From assembly GCA_938016265.1 (NCBI GenBank), contig CALLWB010000039.1, positions 95,972 through 159,971 on the forward strand: DNA of 64,000 bases. The letters are read 5' to 3'. The DNA is from an uncultured Saprospiraceae bacterium. Its GTDB lineage: Bacteria > Bacteroidota > Bacteroidia > Chitinophagales > Saprospiraceae. A model generated the notes under the pieces. The model was not told the DNA's origin. It was given only the letters and a program-made list of their open reading frames with translations, and did no database searches. The translations under genes and the position numbers were made by a program. Of this stretch, positions 34,506 through 43,172 are shown one piece after another; position 1 is the stretch's first letter; each line of letters begins with the position of its first letter.

Positions 34506-34598
34506 ATGCCCTGTGGTAAAAAGCGTAAGCGTCACAAGATCGCGACGCACAAAAGGAAAAAGCGCCTGCGCAAGAATAGACATAAGAAGAAGAAGTAA
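34506..34598 (+). CDS. 30-residue highly basic protein (AURKAIP1/COX24-like, mS38-type)
   Basis: ATG at 34506, TAA ending at 34598. The protein begins MPCGKKRKRHKIATHKRKKR and then continues with more Arg/Lys/His, with 21 Lys/Arg/His in 30 residues. This short basic pattern matches the AURKAIP1/COX24 domain, the helix of mitochondrial ribosomal protein mS38, which is annotated in Bacteroidota as a tiny protein. Its length is below most gene-calling cut-offs. It is likely a small-subunit ribosomal or RNA-associated protein; this is inferred from similarity. It is 75 bp after the TPR gene and before a perfect hairpin. Confidence 0.8.
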   Translation: MPCGKKRKRHKIATHKRKKRLRKNRHKKKK

Positions 34599-34624
34599 TT
34601 CTTTGATATTATGATGATCAATTT

Positions 34625-34660
34625 CGGATAACAAAAATACAATAGTGTTTTTGTTATCCG
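34625..34660 (+). other. Perfect 13-bp hairpin between the small basic protein and RNase G
   Basis: CGGATAACAAAAA (34625-34637) and TTTTTGTTATCCG (34648-34660), 10-nt loop. No T-run follows on the plus strand, though the A/T-rich stem could end transcription. It lies in the long leader of rng; a regulatory role is possible. Confidence 0.6.
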
Positions 34661-34888
34661 TGTTGGTTAATTTTATTTAGATCTGAAATTGGGTTTCGTT
34701 TCTCATCATCTTAAGCTTACCTCAAGTCAGTTTTCAGTTTCGTTCTAAGTATTCCTACATTAGACTTAGCTCTGGATTTTATTGTTCTTTGCAGTCTGGA
34801 TTACAAGTTAATTTCTTGTACTTATACCCCTATGTAGGTAAGTCTATTTACTATATGGAGTAAATCTATTTTCCAAACAACTAAGATT

Positions 34889-36445
34889 TTGGAGAAGGAA
34901 CTCATTATTAATTCTACCCCAACTGAGGTAGAAATTGCACTGTTAGAAGATAAAAAACTAACCGAATTACATACTCAGAAAACCAATAGTAAGTTTTCTG
35001 TGGGTGACATTTTTCTGGGTAAAATCAGGAAACTGATCCCCGGCTTAAATGCAGCTTTTGTCGAAATTGGATACGACAAGGATGCCTTTTTGCATTATAC
35101 CGACCTGGGCCCTAAATTACGGTCCCTTATCAAATTTACCAATGGCTCGATTTCTGGAGGTATCACCACTCACAAACTGGATAACTTCAAATTTGAACAA
35201 GAAATTATCAAAACGGGTAAAATTGATCAGGTACTTGACAAACGGCAACCGATCCTTGTCCAAATCCTGAAAGAACCCATCTCTACCAAAGGACCACGTC
35301 TTAGTTGTGAAATGACAATCCCAGGCAGATATACCGTTCTTACTCCTTTCTCCAATGTAGTTGCAGTCTCAAAAAAAGTGTCCAACCCGGAAGAAAGAAA
35401 ACGTTTGCAACGTTTGATTGAAAGTATCCGCCCCAAAAATTTTGGTGTGATTGTTCGTACTGCAGCCGAAGGGAAAGGCGTCGCTGAATTGCATGAAGAA
35501 ATGACCATGCTGCTCAATAAGTGGGAGCAAATTCACCAACAACTTCATAAAGCTACTGCCCCTAAGAAATTACTGAGTGAGCTGGATAAAACATCCAGTA
35601 TCTTGAGAGATATTCTTACCGATAATTTTAACAAAATTATTGTTAATGATAAAGAACTCCATCAAGGAATAAAGACCTATCTCGGTTCGATTGAACCTAA
35701 TATGGTGAAAATCGTCAATTACCACTCTTCCAACAAACCAGTATTTGATACCTTTGGTATTACCAAACAAATAAAATCTTCGTTTGGTAAAACTGCTACG
35801 ATGAACAGTGGCGCATACCTCGTCATCGAACAAACAGAAGCAATGTTCGTCATCGATGTCAATAGTGGCCAACGCGTAAGCAACAACTCCGATCAAGAAC
35901 ACAATGCACTTGCTGTAAACCTTGAGTCAGCAAAAGAAATTGCCAGACAATTAAGATTGAGAGATATTGGAGGGATAATAATTATCGACTTTATCGATGT
36001 CAAAAGACAAGAAAATAAAAAGCTCATCTACCAGAAGATGAAAGAGCATATGGAAACTGATCGTGCTCAGCACACCATCCTTCCATTAAGTAAGTTTGGG
36101 CTCATGCAGATTACCAGACAGCGCGTTCGGCCTGCTGTTAAGTTTAATACAGCAGAAACTTGTCCTTCTTGTAATGGGAAAGGGAAATTAATTGCTCCTT
36201 CTTCACTACTTACTGATAAAATAACTCGGGAGTTAGACCTTATCATGAGCAACCAAGCACTAGCAGGCAAACTAAAACTCGAAGTACACGAATATGTTCA
36301 TGCCTACTTGAAACGTGGAATACCAAGCCTTCAAATGCGATGGTTCATGAAGTATAAAAAGTGGTTTAACATTACTTCGAATAGCGGATTTAGTTACTTG
36401 GAATACCGGTTTTTTGATGAGAATAATGATGAAATCAGGTTTTAG
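34889..36445 (+). CDS. rng: Ribonuclease G/E family endoribonuclease
   Basis: 518 residues. An S1 domain near the N-terminus (SVGDIFLGKIRKLIPGLNAAFVEIGYDKDAFLHY), the catalytic DNase-I-like domain with the Mg-binding Asp residues in FVIDVNSGQR and IIIIDFIDVKR, and the zinc-link CPSCNGKGK. RNase G/E cuts single-stranded AU-rich RNA, including rRNA precursors. It starts with TTG: the only in-frame possibility consistent with the family N-terminus MEKELIINSTPTEVEIALLE. The 290-bp leader holds a strong hairpin. It lies in the HU-TPR-rng order known from Bacteroidota. Confidence 0.95.
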   Translation: MEKELIINSTPTEVEIALLEDKKLTELHTQKTNSKFSVGDIFLGKIRKLIPGLNAAFVEIGYDKDAFLHYTDLGPKLRSLIKFTNGSISGGITTHKLDNFKFEQEIIKTGKIDQVLDKRQPILVQILKEPISTKGPRLSCEMTIPGRYTVLTPFSNVVAVSKKVSNPEERKRLQRLIESIRPKNFGVIVRTAAEGKGVAELHEEMTMLLNKWEQIHQQLHKATAPKKLLSELDKTSSILRDILTDNFNKIIVNDKELHQGIKTYLGSIEPNMVKIVNYHSSNKPVFDTFGITKQIKSSFGKTATMNSGAYLVIEQTEAMFVIDVNSGQRVSNNSDQEHNALAVNLESAKEIARQLRLRDIGGIIIIDFIDVKRQENKKLIYQKMKEHMETDRAQHTILPLSKFGLMQITRQRVRPAVKFNTAETCPSCNGKGKLIAPSSLLTDKITRELDLIMSNQALAGKLKLEVHEYVHAYLKRGIPSLQMRWFMKYKKWFNITSNSGFSYLEYRFFDENNDEIRF

Positions 36446-36460
36446 TAATACTAGACCTCA

Positions 36461-38443
36461 CTAGTCAACAAATACCCAAGCAATACCAAACTTGAAAACC
36501 CAGTCACTACCAGGATAGTAGATGCTTGTCAGATACGATTTTTGTAGGATAAGCTGGGTCATGTTCTCCACTTTGAAGCTCATCTTAAAACGTTTTACCT
36601 TTGCATTAAGGAAGACATCTACAACAGGATAATAATAAAATCGATCTGTATTCTGTAAATAAAACTGGCCACTCTGCGGGAGATACGAGTTCGCAAAATA
36701 GGGGGAATTGTATCGAAGATCTATACCTATACGAGCAAGCATACTTTTTTTCTTGAAGAATATGCTTTCGTAAAAAATACTGTGCCTGGCGACAAAGGCT
36801 GGCAAATCAATAAACCTGTTGGGAAGTAGCTGAAAGGCGATTTTGTTTTCAAAATTAAACTTCCCGAATTGAAAATCCTTTCTAGCAAATAGTTGTATAA
36901 TATTGAGCGCTCGGTTGGTTTGCGCGGCCTGCCCTAAGGTGTCGTAATACAAGTAGTTGTTAAAAACATGGTACCGCACCCCCGCCTCCAAGTCCCACTT
37001 TTCTGAACTGTATTTTGCCCCAAGATTAGACTCTAGTGACTTCCGAAATTGATTGCGCCAGATCGGAGTCTGAGAAATAAAATACGATTGCTGGATAAGC
37101 GAAGGGTTGAACAATTGTTGTGCTGCAGTCAATTCTATTCGATTTCCTTTTGTTGCAGAGCTAAGCTTACCGCGCACCAAGTATTCCCCCGCATTGGATG
37201 CTACTCCAAATTGAGCGTCCGCCTCGAGATTCAAATATTCTTTGAGGTTGGTTTCCAAATGGCCCGTTAAGAAAACGTCGTTTCTATTGGATTTTAGGGG
37301 TTCCTGATTTATTCTGTAGAAGGCATGGGCGATGCCAGGCTGCAACATAAATGTGCGTTTGCTCGAAAAACCTTCTGGATTATTTTTTCCAAAATAGAGC
37401 GTTCCTTTTATTTGATTTTCGATTTTTTTGACATTAACAAAATGTCGAATACCACGGTCATTCACCTGGTAGTTACCATAAAATGAAGCATCTTCAGCAG
37501 GTGCATTGTCGAAAAATTTGATCTGCAAAATTTGATAGGAAACCTGATGGCTGATGTTACTCTTCGAAGGAATGCCAGGTTGGTCAGCAATACGAGGCAC
37601 AGAAGGGCGGATGTTTTTGAGGATGGTATCCACTACCACTCCTAAGGTGTCTCTCAAATAGACAGTATCCACAACAATAGCAGGCGGCGGGTCTTTCAAT
37701 CCGCTAAATGACCAAAATTGAGTAATAGACCCTTCGTGATTGTCGTATTCTGTTTGTGCAGTAGATAGATGAACGGGGATCAAATCCCTTCGATTCCTAT
37801 AGATATCTTCTTCCAAGAGGGTGTCGCTCAATATCCCACCATTGTTTTTTTGTTTGATCGTATTCCCCGCCCACGAAAAAAACAACTGATAATTGTCATT
37901 CTTACCACGGAAATAAGTAGAATAGGTATAGTTTGAATTTCTGACTTGTTGGAAGTCGTAATCCCCTTTGTGGGTAATTCGATTATAGGCAAGATACATG
38001 TTCCACCGCTTAGCATAGTTTTGAGAAAACTTCACTTTTATATAAGCATCTTCCTGACTAGCAGCCGTATAAAAAGCATCGGTGTGTGGGCGATTATTGT
38101 TGTAGAATGGGACCTTTTCCTTAGTAATCGTGTACCCGTCGTAATTATGAAAACCTAGGTCAAACCCACGCCGATATCTTGGCTGATAAACCATGGAATA
38201 ATGCGGTGATCCAAAGTTCCCTAAATACTGATGATCAAATTCGTCGAGTAAAACAGGATTATAACGGTGAAAATGCTTAAGCTCATCCTTGACTTTAATC
38301 GGGGTGAAATCATTAAGATAAAAGTAATGCACAGCGGTACTATCCGCAGGAGGCAAGATTCTTTTTGTTGAATCTTGCTGTGAATATCCATGACTGGCAA
38401 ACCATAAAAAAAGAAATAGACAACTAAATATTCTCAAGAACAA
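36461..38443 (-). CDS. Large outer-membrane beta-barrel protein (putative porin)
   Basis: 660 residues with a signal peptide (1-21, ending GYSQ). Many amphipathic beta strands with aromatic ends and a final strand (KFGIAWVFVD) typical of outer-membrane barrels. It fits the Bacteroidota putative-porin family. The start is TTG at 38443, because the codon just before is a stop. Its end lies 15 bp from the convergent rng stop. The transported substrate is unknown. Confidence 0.75.
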   Translation of the reverse strand: MFLRIFSCLFLFLWFASHGYSQQDSTKRILPPADSTAVHYFYLNDFTPIKVKDELKHFHRYNPVLLDEFDHQYLGNFGSPHYSMVYQPRYRRGFDLGFHNYDGYTITKEKVPFYNNNRPHTDAFYTAASQEDAYIKVKFSQNYAKRWNMYLAYNRITHKGDYDFQQVRNSNYTYSTYFRGKNDNYQLFFSWAGNTIKQKNNGGILSDTLLEEDIYRNRRDLIPVHLSTAQTEYDNHEGSITQFWSFSGLKDPPPAIVVDTVYLRDTLGVVVDTILKNIRPSVPRIADQPGIPSKSNISHQVSYQILQIKFFDNAPAEDASFYGNYQVNDRGIRHFVNVKKIENQIKGTLYFGKNNPEGFSSKRTFMLQPGIAHAFYRINQEPLKSNRNDVFLTGHLETNLKEYLNLEADAQFGVASNAGEYLVRGKLSSATKGNRIELTAAQQLFNPSLIQQSYFISQTPIWRNQFRKSLESNLGAKYSSEKWDLEAGVRYHVFNNYLYYDTLGQAAQTNRALNIIQLFARKDFQFGKFNFENKIAFQLLPNRFIDLPAFVARHSIFYESIFFKKKSMLARIGIDLRYNSPYFANSYLPQSGQFYLQNTDRFYYYPVVDVFLNAKVKRFKMSFKVENMTQLILQKSYLTSIYYPGSDWVFKFGIAWVFVD

Positions 38444-38549
38444 TTACTTTAAAACACTAATGCAACTACTGTGTAGTCGCATTAGTATTGTTGACTGTTA
38501 ATCTGATTCCAAATTTCCAAGGAAATTATATAATCAGAGGGGTTAGATG

Positions 38550-40001
38550 TTACTCTAAAATAAGTTTTTCGCTGTAAATATACGAGTCACTTTTTACTCT
38601 TAGTATATACATTCCAGGATTTAAGCTTTCTTTAATGGTAATTGTCCATTGGTTAGTGCCGGATATCAATTGTTGTGGGGTGACTTGTTGTACCAATTTT
38701 CCAGTGATATCATACAACTCAAGATCTGCAGACTCCGTTTTTTCGCTATTTACCTCTATAGTAAGAAAGTCGCTTGCTGGCTTGGGGAATATTTTTGCTT
38801 CGAGGGTCTGCTTTGTTACCTCATTATTGCTAGAAAGAACACCGCAGTTTGAAGTAGTACCGAGAAGAGGCATTGTGCCAGTAATCGCCTCGTCCATTTT
38901 CTCAAAAAGATACAATCCGCTTTGCATATCAGAAATAAGAACATTCCCTGAAGGGAGATAAGGGAAAACGCCCCAGGCTCCTTCATAACTTTGTCTGTCT
39001 GCACCTGGGTAAGTATCATAAAAATGAGAACGCACTGGATGCGCAGGATCTGTCAAATCAAAAACCTGAAGGCCATCATAATAATAAGAAGCATACAAGT
39101 AGTTTCCCCGAACAATCAAATTGTGTGGTATTGAAAAAGGCGAAGCGTTACCCGCATCTATGGTGTCAGTAACTACAATATTTGATAAATCAGTAATGTC
39201 CAACACTTTTATGTCTGTACTGTGCGTCTCATCCGCCATGTAGTAGTAATCCCCGTCATCAGACAACCAACCTGAATGGTTGTATCCTTTTTGAGGATAA
39301 TTATCCAGCGTACCCGCTAAAGTCGGATTAGCAGCATCACTAAAGTCGGCCACCACAAATCCATTGTATCCACAATTTATATAAGCAAGATCATCACGAA
39401 CAATTATATCATGTGCACCACTGATTGTTCGACCTTCAATATCATTGTACGTTCCAACCAGTGTTGGGTTGATTGGGTCTGCCAAAGAAAAAACCCGGAG
39501 GTTTTGTCGGTTGGAGGTGTTGCTTCTTACGAATACTGCATATAATAGTGCAGAAGAAGTGTCGATGAAAATATTGTGCGCTCTGTTGATTTCTGCCCCA
39601 TCATCATACATGACAGTAGTCGTAGCCGGCAGGTTTGAATAATCAATAATCTGTAGCGTACTGTTTGTTCCTTCATCAGCAACAGCATATAAATAACACT
39701 GATAATCATGATAATCTCTGTGAATAATCGATCCACCGACCACTGCTCCAGGTACGAATGCACCAGTCAACTCCTGAGGATTTGACGTATCGGTAACATC
39801 AAAAAAGTGCGTGCCTGCGGTAGAACCAATGATGGCAATCTCCTTGTTATTTGCTACCACTCCCCAGATTTCATTGTAGGCATTGTCGTAGGCGTTACTT
39901 CCAACGATTGCGGGGTCATCCCAGTTATACAAAACCGTGGATTCTGTTTGACCAAAAACAAAAAATGGAACAAGCAGAATTAAGTAGAATAAATTTTTCA
40001 T
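38550..40001 (-). CDS. T9SS-exported LVIVD/choice-of-anchor B family protein
   Basis: 483 residues. A signal peptide (1-18, VFGQ) is followed by LVIVD-type beta-propeller repeats (ADFSDAANPTLAGTL, LQIIDYSNLPATT, LQVFDLTDPAHPVRS), as in choice-of-anchor B proteins. The C-terminal ~80 residues form a T9SS type A sorting domain (IFPKPASDFLTIEV...ADLELYDITGKLVQQV...NPGMYILRVKSD). A secreted or surface protein; ligand unknown. A collapsed second copy of its ends lies immediately upstream (40121-40198). Confidence 0.88.
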   Translation of the reverse strand: MKNLFYLILLVPFFVFGQTESTVLYNWDDPAIVGSNAYDNAYNEIWGVVANNKEIAIIGSTAGTHFFDVTDTSNPQELTGAFVPGAVVGGSIIHRDYHDYQCYLYAVADEGTNSTLQIIDYSNLPATTTVMYDDGAEINRAHNIFIDTSSALLYAVFVRSNTSNRQNLRVFSLADPINPTLVGTYNDIEGRTISGAHDIIVRDDLAYINCGYNGFVVADFSDAANPTLAGTLDNYPQKGYNHSGWLSDDGDYYYMADETHSTDIKVLDITDLSNIVVTDTIDAGNASPFSIPHNLIVRGNYLYASYYYDGLQVFDLTDPAHPVRSHFYDTYPGADRQSYEGAWGVFPYLPSGNVLISDMQSGLYLFEKMDEAITGTMPLLGTTSNCGVLSSNNEVTKQTLEAKIFPKPASDFLTIEVNSEKTESADLELYDITGKLVQQVTPQQLISGTNQWTITIKESLNPGMYILRVKSDSYIYSEKLILE

Positions 40002-40051
40002 TTGAATAAGTGTTTATATAAAAAAATGGGCAGGCTAAACTTAAGTCAAGG

Positions 40052-40090
40052 TAAAAAAAATCCAGCGCTATTCCTAGTAGCCGGATGTCT
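40052..40090 (-). terminator. Decayed terminator copy downstream of the collapsed paralogue
   Basis: The sequence CCAGCGCTATTCC...GCCGG with A-run matches the intact terminator at 40252-40283 but has lost part of its pairing. It supports a duplicated gene unit in this gap. Confidence 0.5.
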
Positions 40091-40120
40091 GATGTTTAGA
40101 TCTGTATTTTATAAGACAAC

Positions 40121-40198
40121 CTATTCTAAAATAATTTTTTCCGTGTGGCTATTTGCGATCAAGGGGTATAGTATCAATAAATAGAATAAATTTTTCAT
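40121..40198 (-). pseudogene. Collapsed paralogue of the 38550-40001 protein (first and last residues only)
   Basis: A 25-codon minus-strand frame starts with the same signal peptide start (MKNLFYL, then LILYPL) as the neighbour at 38550-40001 and ends EKIILE-stop, like the neighbour's EKLILE-stop. All ~450 residues between are missing. The leader before its ATG and the hairpin after its stop also resemble those of the neighbour. It is best read as a tandem copy that lost its interior by deletion. Too short to be a functional protein. Confidence 0.65.
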
Positions 40199-40251
40199 TA
40201 GAATTAAGTTTAAATGCTGACAAATGGCAGGTGTTTTCTTAATTCAAATAA

Positions 40252-40283
40252 TAAAAAAACCGGCGCTATTCCCAAGCGCCGGC
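40252..40283 (-). terminator. Intrinsic terminator of fabI
   Basis: CCGGCGCT (40260-40267) pairs with AGCGCCGG (40275-40282); on the minus strand the hairpin is followed by TTTTTTT. It lies 46 bp after the fabI stop. Confidence 0.88.
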
Positions 40284-40328
40284 GGTCCGATGTATAGTCG
40301 TATTGTTTTTTAAGAAATTCGTTAAGGG

Positions 40329-41141
40329 TTATCCCATTTCCGTAGGCAGAATAGACGCACTCATCCCCATAGAAGAGAAACCTCCATCATGAAATAGGGT
40401 CTGCATCGTGATATATCTGGTCAAATCTGAAAACATCGTCACGGTAAAATCTGCACAGGCCTCCGCTGGGGCATTCCCTAAAGGAGCCATATTGTCAGCA
40501 TAATCAAAAAACCGATCAAACTGATGTACGCCACTTCCTGCCGTAGTCATCGTCGGAGATTGTGAAATTACATTGATCCGAACCTTCTTTTCTGCTCCAT
40601 AATGGTAGCCGAAACTTCGCGAAATAGACTCCAGCAGTGCTTTAGATTCTGCCATCTCATTGTATTGAGGAAAGGTTCGCTGTGCTGCGAGAAAGGACAG
40701 TGCCACAACAGATCCCCAATCATTGATGGCATCCATTTTATAAGCAACTTGTAGTAGTTTGTGTAGGGAAAGCGCAGAAATGTCCAGGGTCTTTTGCATC
40801 CATTCGTATTTCAAGTCAGTGTATTCGCGCTTCTTTCTGACATTGATAGACATACCGATTGAGTGTAAAACAAAATCGATTTTCCCGCCAAGGGCTTCCA
40901 TAGATTCAGTAAACAGATTTTCTAAATCCTCGACGCTAGTTGCATCAGCAGCGATAACTTTCGCATTCAGCTTTTCACCCAGCTCCTTAAGTTGCCCAAA
41001 ACGTAGGGCAACAGGGGCATTTGTAAGCGTTATCGTTGCTCCTTCTTCTACACAGCGTTCGGCTACTTTCCAGGCAAGAGACTTGTCGTCCAGTGCACCG
41101 AAGATGATTCCTCTTTTTCCTTTCAATAAATTGTTAGACAT
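40329..41141 (-). CDS. fabI: Enoyl-[acyl-carrier-protein] reductase, FabI type
   Basis: 270 residues. FabI form of SDR: IIFGALDDKSLAWKVAERC (glycine-rich cofactor region), VLHSIGM, and the catalytic Tyr160-x6-Lys167 (QYNEMAESKALL). It reduces enoyl-ACP with NAD(P)H in the last step of fatty-acid elongation. It follows recN by 20 bp, so the two share a transcript ending at the terminator at 40252-40283. Confidence 0.95.
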   Translation of the reverse strand: MSNNLLKGKRGIIFGALDDKSLAWKVAERCVEEGATITLTNAPVALRFGQLKELGEKLNAKVIAADATSVEDLENLFTESMEALGGKIDFVLHSIGMSINVRKKREYTDLKYEWMQKTLDISALSLHKLLQVAYKMDAINDWGSVVALSFLAAQRTFPQYNEMAESKALLESISRSFGYHYGAEKKVRINVISQSPTMTTAGSGVHQFDRFFDYADNMAPLGNAPAEACADFTVTMFSDLTRYITMQTLFHDGGFSSMGMSASILPTEMG

Positions 41142-41161
41142 AGTGTTTTGTGAGTTTAAAA

Positions 41162-42817
41162 TTATTTTACCAATAATTCAGATGCATTTTTTACGGCGGC
41201 CTGTGTTGGCGGGCTGCCGCTCAGCATCGTAGCGATTTCTATGATTTTTTCTTCTTTATTTAATTCTTTTACTTGCGTGAATGTGCGGTTGCCTTTCAGT
41301 TGTTTGAAGGCAAAATAATGGCGATCTGCTTTCGCCGCTATTTGTGGCGTGTGCGTGATGGACACGACTTGATGGCGCAGCGATAAATCGTGTAAAATAC
41401 GGCCCATTTTCAAAGCAACATCTCCAGAAACACCAGCGTCAATCTCATCATAAATCAGCGTTGGGAGTGGGATGGCATCTGCCACCAGCGATTTTGCACA
41501 AAGGGTCAATCTGGAGATCTCTCCCCCAGAAGCAACATCCTTAATGAGTTCAAATCGCCCTCCTTTATTCGCAGAAAATAAAAAGTTGACGCTATCCATG
41601 CCCGTTTCTGTAAGTTCTTCCGTTTCCTGGATGTCTACCTTCAGTGTGGCATGTTCCATAGACAATTGAGCAAGAAGCAAGTGTACTTTTTTCTCAAAGT
41701 CTTTGACGATCCCTTTTCGCTTTCGCGAAATAGTTTCTGCTTGTTTGCCGAGCTTGTCTTCTTGTTCATCAATGATGGCTTCGAGGTCCTCGATTTCAGT
41801 GCTGAGGTCGCCGTATGCATCGATCTTTTTTTGTAGGTCGTTTTGGATATCCAGTAGTTCCTGTATAGTAGTAACGCTGTGTTTCGATTGCAATTTGTAT
41901 AGAATATCAAGCCGATTGGTTATTTCTGCAATCCGTTCTTCATTGTATTCGGTACTTTCTCCGATTTGGACAGCCTCGTTGGCTAGGTCTTGCAGTTCGT
42001 AGATGATACTGCTCAGCCGTTCATACAAGCTGGATATCTGTGGATTGACATCGCTTACTCCCGAAAGAGAATTACTGATTTCTGTCAGTTGATTGAGGAT
42101 GGAATAGTCGGACTCACTGATTAGCTGGTTGGCTTTAGTGAGGCTGGATTTGATTTCTTCGGAGCTAGAAAGGGTTTTTTGTTCGACTTCCAGCGTCTCT
42201 TGTTCGTTGTCGGCCAATTCAGCTTCTTCAAATTCATTGAATTGGAATTCTAGGAAATCTAATTCTTTGGCGGCCGTTTCGTTTTGCTGGATGAGTTTGT
42301 CCAGTTTTCGTTGATTGGTTTTATATGCTTTGAATAGTGCGGAATATTTCGCCACTCGCTCCTGATTGTTGGCGAGGGCGTCTACAATTCTTAGTTGAAA
42401 GGACACATTGTGAATATCAAGGGTGTCAAACTGTTGATGCATGTCTATCAATGCGCTGGTCAACTGTTTGAGTGTACCAAGATTCACAGGAGTGTCATTG
42501 ATGAATGCTCTGGATTTGCCGCTGGGCGATAGTTCTCTTCGGATGATTAGCTCCTTGTCGAAATCGATGTCTTGTTCTTCAAAAAACGACTGCAAATTGT
42601 AGTGTTGAATATCGAAGAATGCTTCAACGACACACTTTTCTTCCTGGTTGTAGAGTACTTTGGTGTCTGCTCGTTTGCCCATGATCAACCCAAGTGCACC
42701 TAGTAGAATAGACTTACCTGCACCAGTCTCTCCGGTCACAATAGTCAATTTATCTGAAAAGCTAATTTCCAGTTTTTCTATGATTGCATAATTTCTTACG
42801 AACAGTTGTTTTATCAT
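41162..42817 (-). CDS. recN: DNA repair protein RecN
   Basis: 551 residues, full length. SMC-like ATPase: Walker A GETGAGKS (29-36), two long coiled-coil arms (about 160-370), a signature region SGGEISRLTLCAKSLV and Walker B IYDEIDAGVSGDVA near the C-terminus. RecN helps hold broken DNA ends in repair. It is followed 20 bp later by fabI on the same strand. Confidence 0.96.
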   Translation of the reverse strand: MIKQLFVRNYAIIEKLEISFSDKLTIVTGETGAGKSILLGALGLIMGKRADTKVLYNQEEKCVVEAFFDIQHYNLQSFFEEQDIDFDKELIIRRELSPSGKSRAFINDTPVNLGTLKQLTSALIDMHQQFDTLDIHNVSFQLRIVDALANNQERVAKYSALFKAYKTNQRKLDKLIQQNETAAKELDFLEFQFNEFEEAELADNEQETLEVEQKTLSSSEEIKSSLTKANQLISESDYSILNQLTEISNSLSGVSDVNPQISSLYERLSSIIYELQDLANEAVQIGESTEYNEERIAEITNRLDILYKLQSKHSVTTIQELLDIQNDLQKKIDAYGDLSTEIEDLEAIIDEQEDKLGKQAETISRKRKGIVKDFEKKVHLLLAQLSMEHATLKVDIQETEELTETGMDSVNFLFSANKGGRFELIKDVASGGEISRLTLCAKSLVADAIPLPTLIYDEIDAGVSGDVALKMGRILHDLSLRHQVVSITHTPQIAAKADRHYFAFKQLKGNRTFTQVKELNKEEKIIEIATMLSGSPPTQAAVKNASELLVK

Positions 42818-42837
42818 TGTCGGTTATTTACCCGCTG

Positions 42838-42845
42838 CAAAGATA
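42838..42845 (-). promoter_or_regulatory. Bacteroidota-type -7 box of recN
   Basis: Minus-strand TATCTTTG (TAnnTTTG) lies 20 bp before the recN ATG. No clear -33 TTG at the usual distance. Confidence 0.45.
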
Positions 42846-43172
42846 AATTAAATTGGGATTTGTTATCGGTTATTAGGTATTAGTTGAAGGAATCATGGTG
42901 TATTGTTCTGATAATAGTTGATAGGGTATTGGATAATGGGGAAATTCACAAAAAAATAAAACACACTCACCATCCTAAATTACACGTTCACCAACTAAAC
43001 CATGTGCCATACAACTTTTAGGGACAGACGATCGTCTTGTTTACAAGGAGTTTATGAGAAACCGCATTATTTCTTTCTAGAACGAACTCCAATCCTGTCA
43101 AGCAACATAATAATCATCGAACCTCCCACTTCGGTGTTCTTCAAGAAAATTTAATTAAAAAAACAATTGATT
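42846..43172. other. Intergenic region between divergent recN and the T9SS cargo gene
   Basis: No gene. It contains a perfect 12-bp palindrome, AGACGATCGTCT, at 43026-43037, a possible operator. Nothing else was recognised. Confidence 0.45.

Noticed and set aside
40002..40184. 60-codon plus-strand frame in the gap beside fabI
   Set aside because: It is antisense to the collapsed paralogue and its hairpin; sequence similarity explains the region better than a new gene.
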